A stretch of DNA of 64,000 nucleotides, taken from positions 5,332,001-5,396,000 of the forward strand of contig RQOL01000876.1 in the NCBI GenBank assembly GCA_013076295.1, read 5' to 3'. The position numbers and the translations under genes were made by a program. Shown here one piece after another: positions 55,088 through 64,000 of the stretch. The notes beneath the pieces were generated by a model. It did not search any database and was not told the origin of the DNA. It was given only the letters and a program-made list of their open reading frames with translations. This DNA is from Sanderia malayensis. Taxonomy: Eukaryota; Cnidaria; Scyphozoa; Semaeostomeae; Pelagiidae. Positions within the stretch are counted from its first letter, which is position 1. Every line of letters begins with the position of its first letter.

Positions 55088-56341
55088 ATGTTTGACAATA
55101 TTTTGTTCGACAACATGTTAAACATGGTAAATAACACAATGAATGTCACAACTTGCAATTTCAAAAACATTACGACCAATGCTACATTTAAGCGTATTGA
55201 AGCACTTGCTCCGTGTTCTGGGAACTCCACTATTAATGGCACTGGCGACAATGCGAACAACACAGTGCGGATGGCGAATACTTGCGACCTGGAAACATCC
55301 ACTGGCAACATTGTTTACACGATCTTCCTACTAATCGTTCTCATTATAGGCTTCTCTGGCAACACTCTGGTATGCTTGACTATCATAAAGTACCGTCAAC
55401 TACGTAAGCAGATCACAAACTACTTCATTGTTTCTTTGGCCGTCAGTGATATTGCCGTGAGCGTTATATCATTGCCGTTTCGAATCTACACGTCATTGCA
55501 CAACCAATCCTTCTGCGCTGGTTTACACTTTTGCGGGTTCTATGTCATAATGGATTCGACGAGTTGTGCCGCTTCGATCACAAACCTTCTCATCATTGCC
55601 CTGGACCGGTACTTTCTCATTTCATTGCCCTACGTCTATCCGACACTGATGTCCCGTAGGCGAGCAATCGCCTTGTGCATATGCATATGGATCTACTCGC
55701 ACTTGTGGAGCTGGTCGTCGGTATTCACGTGGACCACTCCGCCTGAAGTGAGCATTTCCGTTAGCAACAATCGCTGCACGAATACCAATAGTAAATACGT
55801 CATCACTTCAATCTCTTTGCTCTACCTGTTGCCGCTAGTCATCATGGGTATCGTCTACGCAATCATACTGCGCATCGCCAGCAAACAGGCCAAGAACATA
55901 GCATCGTATGAGGTCACCCTGAAGGGACAAAAACGACGGGCAAGAGAACGAAAAGCCACGAACACGCTGGCCATCATCTACGGCGCATTTGTCGTGTGTT
56001 GGCTGCCGAATTTTCTACTCTCCCTCTCCGTTACACTTTGTCCAAAATGTTTCCTGCAGTTGCAAAAGGACCACTACTGGCTTTTCATGATGCTTCTGAT
56101 CATATTTGTGCAAGTCTTACCCGTGCTCAACTCGGCCATCAACCCGTTCATCTACGGTATTCATAACAAACAGTTCCGCAGTGCCTTCCGTCAAATGGTT
56201 TTCAAGAAAAGGTCCTCAAAGTTCTACGACTCCGAAAACGGTCTTACACAGATGAGCGAATTTAGGAGAACAAAGAAGAGATCGCCAACAGCAACTCAAG
56301 ATGACGACAACAACCTCATCACCAATGGCACATCCTTTTGA
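55088..56341 (+). CDS. Rhodopsin-class GPCR with aminergic-type Asp3.32
   Basis: Intronless, 417 residues. The open frame extends upstream to a TTG at 54968, but the first ATG is 55088. The N-terminus (1-73) has seven N-glycosylation sequons (N15, 19, 27, 31, 46, 50, 57). Class A landmarks are GNTLV in TM1, LAVSDIAV in TM2, LDRYFLI at 172-178 (DRY), CWLPN at 304-308 in TM6 and NSAINPFIYG in TM7. Asp156 lies 17 residues before the Asp of DRY, the 3.32 position that binds the amine in monoamine receptors. TM5 has Ser at 5.42. However, 6.51 is Asn rather than Phe, and the TM7 Trp7.40/Tyr7.43 pair is Val/Val. It is therefore an amine-like or orphan receptor, and its ligand cannot be named. The short C-tail ends TNGTSF. 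Confidence 0.9.
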   Translation: MFDNILFDNMLNMVNNTMNVTTCNFKNITTNATFKRIEALAPCSGNSTINGTGDNANNTVRMANTCDLETSTGNIVYTIFLLIVLIIGFSGNTLVCLTIIKYRQLRKQITNYFIVSLAVSDIAVSVISLPFRIYTSLHNQSFCAGLHFCGFYVIMDSTSCAASITNLLIIALDRYFLISLPYVYPTLMSRRRAIALCICIWIYSHLWSWSSVFTWTTPPEVSISVSNNRCTNTNSKYVITSISLLYLLPLVIMGIVYAIILRIASKQAKNIASYEVTLKGQKRRARERKATNTLAIIYGAFVVCWLPNFLLSLSVTLCPKCFLQLQKDHYWLFMMLLIIFVQVLPVLNSAINPFIYGIHNKQFRSAFRQMVFKKRSSKFYDSENGLTQMSEFRRTKKRSPTATQDDDNNLITNGTSF

Positions 56342-56957
56342 AGACATAGACAGAGCTGACGTTTACTAGAAGTTTCATAGAACACTCTGTTTACCTTGCT
56401 GCATGCTTCCAAAGCAATGACGTTATTTATTTAATCCCGAGTTTGGCTCGGTTCGGCAGTGTTCGAGTGAGACCGAGGACCATTTAGCGTTTCGAAAAGT
56501 CAACTTTTTCATTGCGTTGTTGGTGTTATTTTTTGTTCGTGTAATACTGCCATGTTACAATAACATCAATAATGACCATTGAGACGGTGCTTTTGATACT
56601 CTGACGATATCATTTTTTGAAGAACTGAAAACATGCAACTGAGTTGAATTCGAGTAGTTTAAATACAGTCACATTATTTCTACGTAATTAAATATATTAA
56701 TTAATCAGTTAAGGCACGCGCGTGTGATTGTTAAAAAATGAATGGCAATCAACCAAAATGAAATGTAGTTGTGGATATAACACTCGGGATTCAATAAAAA
56801 TTTTAGCAGAATCTGCTAAAAGGAGACATTATTTCTGTTTTCTCGTAATGGGTTTTGAGAGTGTTTTCATGTGTATACTGCTGGTAATTAGATGTAATGT
56901 AATTATCGAAAAAATTTTATTAGTGTTAGCAACTATAATAACGCAACTATGACGCAC

Positions 56958-56963
56958 AATAAA
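56958..56963 (+). terminator. Probable GPCR polyadenylation signal
   Basis: AATAAATAATTAAAAATGC context, 617 bases after the GPCR stop. It is the first canonical AATAAA placed after an AT-rich 3' UTR-like stretch, apart from an upstream CAATAAAAATT at about 56792, which is a possible earlier signal. Confidence 0.4.
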
Positions 56964-57407
56964 TAATTAAAAATGCACGGTAAATGGCTTGGTTGTATGG
57001 AAAATACACACGGTATTCTATACATGGCATATTAAGAACCCTTGCATTTGTTATTCTGTATTAATTTTTATGCCAGATCGGTTAAATATTGCTAATAGCA
57101 GAACTGATTCTTAGGCATCTTTGTATATTTGATTTGTCACCGAAGAGAAGATTGTAATTATAGGTTTAGGATTCTTGATAAATGGGGCAAACCACTTGAA
57201 TAGTCTTCAGAAGAGGAGTTTTTATCAAGATTCCTCACTTATCGAATGAGAACGAAATGGTTCTTTAGTATATTGTTAAACCGTGTTTGCTTGTAGTGCA
57301 CGATTAAAATCTTTTTACAATCTAATGGTTCAGTGCAATTTGCCATTATCAATGTAATTGAAATTCCAACCATGTCTGATGTAACGATTGTTTACGCTCG
57401 ATTTTAG

Positions 57408-59317
57408 CATGCGATTGATATTTCAAACAGAACCGTAGAAATTGCAGGCAGAATCGTGTCGCTAAAAGCTTTTTTGGAATCTTTGAAGAACAAGAGAAGA
57501 ATTTCTGGAATGAAAATCATTGAAAATGTGTTAAGGTATGTTTGTATTCCCATTAACCTGAACATGAGCTATTCCTCCTGCCCACAATCGTAATATTTAA
57601 TTTCTCTTCCTCTTCTATTGCAAGAAGAGTGCAAGACACGTTTTACCCATGAAGCATTAGAAATTAAGGAGCGACAAATTTAAGGCATTTCCTGCCTTGC
57701 TTCAAATTGCGTTTCTGCTTCAATCACAGCAGGCACTCACTCCAGTTATGGCTCGCAAGGAGCGCGCGACTGAAGGGGCTGATATGATGCTTTGCTGATT
57801 CGGTTTCGTGCAGCCAAAGTTTTATCAGCTCTTTGTCAACATGCTTGTGCAAGCTGGGAAAGAATTTTGTGGACGGTACCCGGTACAGACTTTATTTGCA
57901 TGAGAAAATTTTACCTTTGCAGTAAGTTGCGCAATCGGTTGGCGGGAAAGCTTCAACACGTTGTGCTGAGAACCAGTTTTCTTTCCAGCCCTATCAAATC
58001 GATTACATGAAGAAAACACCGCCCTTCTTGCCCTGTCTCTGCATTTAATCGCAATTACAAATCTTTATATGTTTCTTATTGATACCGAGATCTCGACAAA
58101 AGTCATCTATCTCGGGTAGAAGGGGCCAGCCCTCCTCGTGTAAACACGCCCAAAATGAATTGCGGATATCTGATTATGTTAATCAAGCTGTCATTCCAAT
58201 TATCATATGATAATCAGGACTGTACTCGTGTACTCACTCTGGCTGGACGCCATCATAATTCCTAGTTCAAATAATTGCTTACTTGAGCATTTATTTATTA
58301 CTTCATTGATAGCTTTTCTAAATATGCTTTGATGTGGGGCCCAGTCTCCTTAGCACGTGTTACACACGGTCTTTGTCTTTTAAATTCATTTGGTTGGAGG
58401 AAGAAAGAAAGAGAGAGCTTGTTGCTGCAAGGAGAGCTGTTAAAGATTGTTAGGCCCATCGATGGATGAACTTCGCCTTACTTTGTTTCTATTTATGGCA
58501 TTTATTTATACTCCGTTCCTTTTTGAATTGAAGACATGAACGTGCCACGTTGCAAGAAAAGATGAAGGCTGCTTTGCTTAGGCCAATTTTTCAATGATAT
58601 TTGGCTCAACCCAGTTGTTGTCTACAATTAATAAGACTTTGATATGCTTTTTTCACATTTAGGGAATTGCTTGTATAATATTCGAAGCTGGAAATGTGGA
58701 AGATGGTTATACAAGGTATTTGATAGCTTCTATCTATTTATTTAGTTTTTGGTAAATTTCCTTGGTTTTGTTTATGTTTCGATCTTTTTTACTTGATTTC
58801 AATCAATAACGAAGAAGCTTCGTTATTGATTGAAAAATATCGCGTGGCTTCTTTTCTGAATAATGGAATGAGGACGTTTCGTTTTCCTTGGTATTCTTTT
58901 GTTTGCTTTATATTCCTTTGTTGCTGCCAAGAAGTTCAGAAACAGAAAACGACAAATGGAAAAGAAAGTGCCTCTTTATTGCTACTTGTTTTATTTATTA
59001 CTTGCTTTGTTTATCTATATCCTTTTGCAGTTGCTTTGAAGATTCCAAAAACAATTGGAAAAGAAAACCATCGCACTTGTTGATATTGTTAATATTCAGA
59101 ATTAGAAGACAACGACTAGAATTAAAGATGTTTTAGTATTCTAATCTAATGTTTTCATTTGCTTTTATTAATATGATCTTTTCGCGTAATTTGAATTTCT
59201 TTATTTTACTTGCACCTGGTAACTTACAGTACATCAGATGGTGAAGAATATTACTTGCGGGCAAGATCAAAGCCATTGGATTCATGTGTAAATTTCCGAT
59301 TACATCCCATGCGAAAA
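57408..59317 (+). CDS. Candidate multi-exon gene fragment, unrecognised
   Basis: Four open segments have AG/GT borders: 57408-57535 (TVEIAGRIVSLKAFLESLKN), 57829-57921 (CKLGKNFVDGTRYRLYLHEK), 58663-58715 (GIACIIFEAGNVEDGYT) and 59230-59317 (SDGEEYYLRARSKPLDSCVN). Pair one-two joins in phase, and so does pair three-four, but two to three does not, so at least one exon would be missing. No start or stop was located and no family is recognised. Composition looks protein-like, yet each segment is short enough to be open by chance. Confidence 0.22.
58797..58835. repeat. Perfect 18-bp hairpin
   Basis: TTTCAATCAATAACGAAG, a 3-base loop AAG, then CTTCGTTATTGATTGAAA. The arms pair without mismatch. 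It forms the edge of the unit duplicated in inverse at about 60265-60390. Confidence 0.85.
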
Positions 59318-60390
59318 GTATATTTTCAATATTTTGAGCAAATTGTAACAAAAAGGATTCCCATGGGAATAATATATTCCCGAGGGATTTAAATATTATT
59401 CCCATGGGATTCATTTTTTCATATTTTACAGAAATTTGTCTTAAAAAATGAATCCCATGGGAATTGTATATCCCAAGGGATTTAATTTTATTCCCATGGG
59501 ATTCATTTTTTTCATATTTTACGGAAATTTATTTTAAAAATGAATCCCAAGGGAATTGTATTTTCCCAAGGGATTTAATCTTATTCCCATGGGATTCATT
59601 TTTTCATATTTTACGGAAATTTATTTTAAAAAATGAATCCCATGGGAATTATATATCCCCAAGGGATTTAATTTTATTCCCATGGGATTTATTTTAAATA
59701 TTTTATTTCATCAAAACAATGAATTTGATGAAAATAATAGTTTCTGAAGTTTAGTAAATCATGTGACTAAAGTTTATTCCCACAGGGTTTAATATACGAT
59801 AAAAAAGCTTCTCTACATTATAATAAAAATATCACTTTATATACCAAGAAAGTTAGAAACTAAAAAAAAGGTTCAAGAAAAAAATTACCTGCTTCTTCTG
59901 AATACTGGAAAGTAAACAAAGAACATCGTTGCCAAGTAGCAACAACAGTAGAGAAGAAATATATAAAGAAAAGAATATCAAAATGTTTTCATTTCGTTTT
60001 GTTTTCTTGTCTTGCAATAAAAAGTAATAAAAGTAACTATAATGAAGTAAATAAATTAATGTCTTCTTGTCCATTCTTTATCTTCTTGGCAGCAACAAAG
60101 AAACAAAGATAATATAAAGAAAAAAAGAAGCAATGCAATGAGTTTTCTTTACATTGCAATGATGTCGTATTGATATTCTTGTGAATAACAGTAGAAAATA
60201 TAATTGCATATGTAATGAAATAAATATAAACAAATATCTTCATCCAATCTTCACTTTGCTTGCAGCAACAAAAGATTATAAACAAGCAAAAATTATGAAA
60301 ACAAAACGTCTGCATTTCCATTCGATTGATAATTTGACCAATCGATACTTTCCAGCAAAATGACGAAGCTTTTTCGCTGCATAAAACATA
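58810..60390. repeat. Inverted and dispersed duplicates of an acceptor-like unit
   Basis: Plus-strand 58810-58990 and the reverse complement of 60255-60390 share AAGCTTCGT...ATCG...GAATGGAA...GACGTTT...GTTTT and then TTTGTTGCTGC(C)AAG. A further minus-strand copy of the last part lies at 60061-60110 (CTTTGTTGCTGCCAAGAAG), and a related one on the plus strand at 59015-59070. Each TTTGTTGCTGCCAAG is followed by a short charged frame containing W-K-R-K or similar. Confidence 0.5.
59357..59700. repeat. ~93-bp tandem array with CCCATGGG palindromes, 4 copies
   Basis: GGGAAT marks copies at 59364, 59459, 59551 and 59644. Each unit contains ATGAATCCCATGGGAAT and, about 30 bp on, ATTCCCATGGGATTCAT, which are reverse complements. 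Every unit can therefore form its own hairpin. CCAAGGG variants replace CCATGGG in alternate positions. The open frame across the array (ending PWDLF) is a by-product of the period. Confidence 0.9.
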
Positions 60391-62275
60391 CATGAAGCTA
60401 GAAATATAAGAACATTCAACACCCAACATTTAATTGATAAATAGAAGCTATTGAATACCTTGCATAACAATGTTCCCTGATTTGAATATTTCAGAAGCAA
60501 TTCCCTAGACAAATGAAAAAGAATAGCGCATATTGCTTCCAAATTAATAAATGAAATATAATCAAAGTCAAGCCCATTATATCTTCAACAGACTAACAAA
60601 ATTAGTAATACACACAGCGACACGAAGTCAAGCTATTATAGGTATTAGTAATACGTCCGAGAAGGGATCAAACTATTTAGGGTCAAATCTAAAACATTCA
60701 TGCACGCAGTTTTATGAGAAAACCAATTCTATAAGACAATTACAAAAAATTCCTTTCAAGCTACACTCGAATAATTTGACTGATACCTCAGTGCTATAAA
60801 CGCATGTTTTATCAAAATAAGGCGAGACATTATAATTTCTGCACATCGATAAAGGCTAAAGTTATTAAAAACTATCAAAATATGCAAATAAAGCAACAGC
60901 TAACCTTCAAAGCCATTGAACAAGGCCGCGCCAAATATCTTCGAACTATGGGCCTAAGTGGACTCCTTGCAACATGGCAAATTCATCTCTTCAACTGAGA
61001 AAAAATCGATAAACTCATGAATTGTGGGTTCTTGCAGAACTGCACTTTTCTTTCTCAAATAGTAGTATAGACAAATGCCATAAACTGAAGCAAGTCAAGG
61101 CAAAGCTCATCCGTCGATGGCGCAACAACGGCTTTTCTTCTTGCAGCATTGAGCTCTGTTGCTTCCTCCACTCCAACTGAAATGATTTGATATGAAAAGA
61201 CAAGGCAAAGGAAGGAAAGGCAGCGTGGTGTAACATGCTCAAGGATCTTGCAAGATGGAGACTGGACACCATATGCCAAATAAGGCATATGGTAGCAAGT
61301 ATCAAATTCAAACGTCAATCAATCATGAGAACAAAAAACCATCGTCAGGTGGTGAAGGAAACAAGTTAACAGTTATGAAAAATTGACGGGCTATAAGGAA
61401 TAAGATAGAGACGAAAAAGACCATGAAATAAAGCCCTCATAGTAAAATTTTGAAGTTATTTAATACTACTTAGCATGATCCAACATTCAGCTTAATAACA
61501 TTTAAACTTTAGACCACAGGTTTACGGGTCAATGTTTTTTGGGGGGCTGACTCAGTTTTACTCAAAAAATGTTTTTCTTTGCTCAAAAGTCATGCAATAA
61601 TTCTTTACTTGTAACAAAAATATGTTTTATCATTTTCATCAGTTGCCGACTGCCCGACAAAAGTTGCTGATTGCATAAAAACTGATGGATTTTTTACTCT
61701 GGGCGGGGGGAGTTACAGCCTCCCTCAGCCCCCCTCCCGGGCTCGTACCCCTTTGCTTTAAACTATATAATATTTTCTTTTACATGCCATTAAACGTAAA
61801 GCCACAATAAGTGACAAGATTCCTTTGGACGCTTGAAACGTCCAATAAAAATCCTATCTCCCAGAAAACTTCATTCCTTGCGCGCAACATTCCATCCCAC
61901 ACCCTGTTCCGGGACATTTGTCCCCTATTGTATTTCCAGTACAATAAAATATGGTCTCGTACTGCAATTGGGGCTTTAGGAGATACTATCATCATTGACG
62001 CAGTGGAATCGAGGCTATACAAACACAATTTACATACCGGAGATCAGATGAAATCGAGGTCGCAGCAAGTCAATGATGCTGACGTCACAAAGGAAATCAA
62101 TCTGCATACGTCATAATCAAATTAGTTAATTGATAATCGGCTGCTGATGGATTTGATTTCATTGTTTCGATCTTAACGGTTGCAAACGTTCGTGTATTAT
62201 TTGCTCAGTGCATTGATACATTTTACATTATAATTCAAGTTTTGTTTACTTGAGTGATATAGTTGAATAAGAACC

Positions 62276-64000
62276 ATGGAACAGTGTAGTATTAAAGTGA
62301 ACTATTATCGCTGTTCTCACTGTCCTTATGAAAGGATCTTCGCTTCTATTAAAGAGATGAAGTTTCATATTAACCTTTGGCATCAACGACATACATCAAG
62401 CTATGCAAAAGTGCCTGTCAGAGATGTCGAAATGCCAAAAAAGTCTACAGATGGTAAATACTCATATTCACAGTGATTTTCATTGCCATTGTTAGATAAC
62501 GACAGAGAGTTCTTAACTTGAAGTTTGTTAATTTCAGGACCTAATTCAAGGAAAAGCTGCATACCGCGTCTGGTAGAGTCCCCGCACATGCAGAAATGGA
62601 ATGAGTTCAAACAAAAAATGGAAGAAAGAGTCAAAGTTGTAGATCAACCAGTTGGAGATCTTGGCTTCAAGAAAGAGAAAATTGAAGATGATCAAAGCTG
62701 GCAGAGATCAAGAAATATTAACAACTTGTTAACATCGAAGAAAGATGATGCTGATAATGATCTGGTCGAGGGGAAGCAGATTAAAAGTGATAAGAACAAT
62801 ACAACACTGCTCAAATCAGACCAACAGCTGAAAAAAGGAAAGGAACTCTATCGTTATGCGAAAGAAAAAATAGCACAAATGTGTTCCGAATATGCAATTC
62901 CAAAGATATCATATGATGGAGTAAAGGTAAGCATCTAAAGCAATTGCTAATAAAAAAGAGATATTGTAGGAATAATTAAAATGTTTAAAAATAACAACGA
63001 ATACAAATAGTTGGTCTTTTTATTTGATAATGGTAAGTGTGATAATTCTCAGGTGGAAGAAGATGAATATAATGAGAAAGAAGAAGATCTGATGAGATTG
63101 AAGAATGATTTGTGCATTGAGAAGACTTTGAAGGAAGAAGCAAGAAAAAAGGAAAACAGCTTGAAGGAAGAGCTGGAAGCATTGAAGAACGAGTATTACC
63201 CTATGAAGGAATATTTCAGGAAGATGCAAGAAGATACAACTATCTCTTTCTGGAAGAATGGAAAACAATCCGAAGAGAGAAAGAAATTCAAAGAGTTAAA
63301 AGAAGATCTTGAAATGTACCGATTAAAGAATGAAAAGCTTGAGATAGCCTATCATCAATTAAGTACAGAGTTACAGAAAAAGCAGAATGAACTTGCTGTT
63401 GCAAAGGAAGAAGCCAATAAAAATAAAAAAGAAAGGCAAGATGAAATTGAAAGATTGCTTCAGGAGAAAGAATCGTATAAAGCTGATCATGCTACACTTC
63501 AAGTTAAAATTGGAATGCTTGAAAATGAATATGGAAGGTTTAAAGCAGGTTTGCTAGGGAAGGACATGCAAAATGAAACAGGGAAAAGCAGAATCAAAGA
63601 AAGTAAGAAAGAACAAGTAAAACAAGCTGAAGAGATGATAGTTATGAAAATTCGCCAACTGGAGCAAGCTATCGAAAACAATGATCAGCTTGCAAAAGAA
63701 GAGCAAGAAAGATTGAATAACAAGTGTATCACCTTGGACAGTGATAAAGAAATATTGTTGATAAAGATAGCTGAACAAATCAATGAGATAGCATCCAAAG
63801 AAAATGAAATGAAAGAATTGATTAAAGAGAATAAGCAACTGAAAACTAGCTTCAAGAAAAATGTCCAAAGCAATGAAGTACAGGAAAACGTCAACAAGTT
63901 GATGAATGAGAATAAGTCACTCGTTCGGGAAATACAACAACAAGATGACAAAGAAAGTCTCATGAAGAACCAAATTCAAACTCTAAAAATAGAGTTGAAA
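62276..64000 (+). CDS. Zinc-finger plus long coiled-coil protein, 5' part
   Basis: Three exons are visible: 62276-62453, 62538-62926 and 63053 to beyond 64000, all in phase and with no stop before the window end, so at least 504 codons. Residues about 11-36 contain a C2H2-like finger, YRCSHCPYERIFASIKEMKF then HINLWH, with an unusual 14-residue gap between the second Cys and first His. Exon 2 is hydrophilic. From exon 3 on, the protein is an uninterrupted Glu/Lys/Gln-rich coiled coil of more than 300 residues (for example EEARKKENSLKEELEALKNE). I recognise no family. Possibilities include a centrosomal, ciliary or nuclear scaffold protein. ATG 62276 is chosen because it is the first in the frame and lies in a CCATGG context. 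Confidence 0.75.

Larger units (their letters stand above)
56342..62275. other. Spacer with repeats and weak candidate exons
   Basis: The first 600 bases are probably GPCR 3' UTR, with AATAAA at 56958-56963. The rest contains weak exon-like segments (57408-59317), a perfect hairpin (58797-58835), inverted duplicated units (58810-60390) and a 93-bp tandem array (59357-59700). Open frames at 60551-60998 and 61811-62116 have no recognised similarity. Confidence 0.5.

Noticed and set aside
59464..59697. Repetitive frame ending PWDLF
   Set aside because: It stays open because of the near-93-bp tandem period. No independent sign of coding.
60551..60998. Two adjacent plus-strand frames (82 and 64 codons)
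   Set aside because: Asn/Lys/Ser-rich translations typical of AT-rich DNA. No family or splice support.
61780..62116. Opposed frames of 101 (plus) and 82 (minus) codons
   Set aside because: No recognisable domain or splice partner. The stretch directly precedes the start at 62276 and is more likely promoter or 5' UTR.

Overview
The window is AT-rich nuclear DNA from an animal. The genes have many short introns with GT-AG ends, 3' UTRs carry AATAAA signals, and the gene set is metazoan and ciliate-cell-like: katanin p80, CCDC113/CFAP263, TPGS1, an ABHD4/5 lipase-fold protein, an SLC38 transporter and a rhodopsin-class GPCR. Exon structures and proteins are close to vertebrate ones. That suggests a slowly evolving lineage such as a cnidarian or an invertebrate deuterostome. 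The exact taxon cannot be fixed from this sequence, and nothing looks bacterial or plasmid-like.

Layout. 1-0.45 kb is a foldback repeat. 0.7-3.9 kb (minus) holds CCDC34-like coiled-coil exons and a single-exon ubiquitin-like/ankyrin gene (ANKUB1-like). 5.1-13.3 kb is a compact block of four genes: CHTF8 (-) and TPGS1 (+) share a 170-bp promoter, TPGS1 and a NUDT7-like Nudix hydrolase (-) meet tail to tail 94 bp apart, and NUDT7-like and SLC38A7/8-like (+) share a 268-bp promoter. 14.1-18.0 kb is ABHD4/5, 19.6-20.2 kb RABIF/Mss4, 20.5-25.4 kb CCDC113 (12 exons) and 26.2-36.4 kb KATNB1 (24 exons). 39.7-42.1 kb is a C16orf87/UPF0547 homologue with AT-hooks. 42.1-55.1 kb has no gene I can support. 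55.1-56.3 kb is an intronless GPCR. 56.3-62.3 kb is repeat-rich with weak candidate exons. 62.3 kb to the end is the start of an unrecognised zinc-finger plus coiled-coil gene that runs out of the window.

For all multi-exon genes the exons were joined by hand: splice phases agree at every junction and the total coding lengths are multiples of three. Several genes serve microtubules or cilia (KATNB1, CCDC113, TPGS1, possibly the CCDC34-like gene). Six of about ten recognisable genes have human counterparts on chromosome 16q (CHTF8, NUDT7, SLC38A7 or A8, CCDC113, KATNB1, C16orf87), which points to an ancestral animal linkage block.

Introns and spacers carry several families of small DNA transposons. 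These include hAT-type elements with 8-bp target duplications (one with a transposase remnant), a Harbinger-like MITE with a TTA duplication, and a recurrent TA-flanked family with CCGTAAATCC ends. I saw no CRISPR array, operon, tRNA, rRNA or clear novel defence-type system. The least explained parts are the 57.4-60.4 kb exon-like and inverted-repeat region and the right-end coiled-coil gene.
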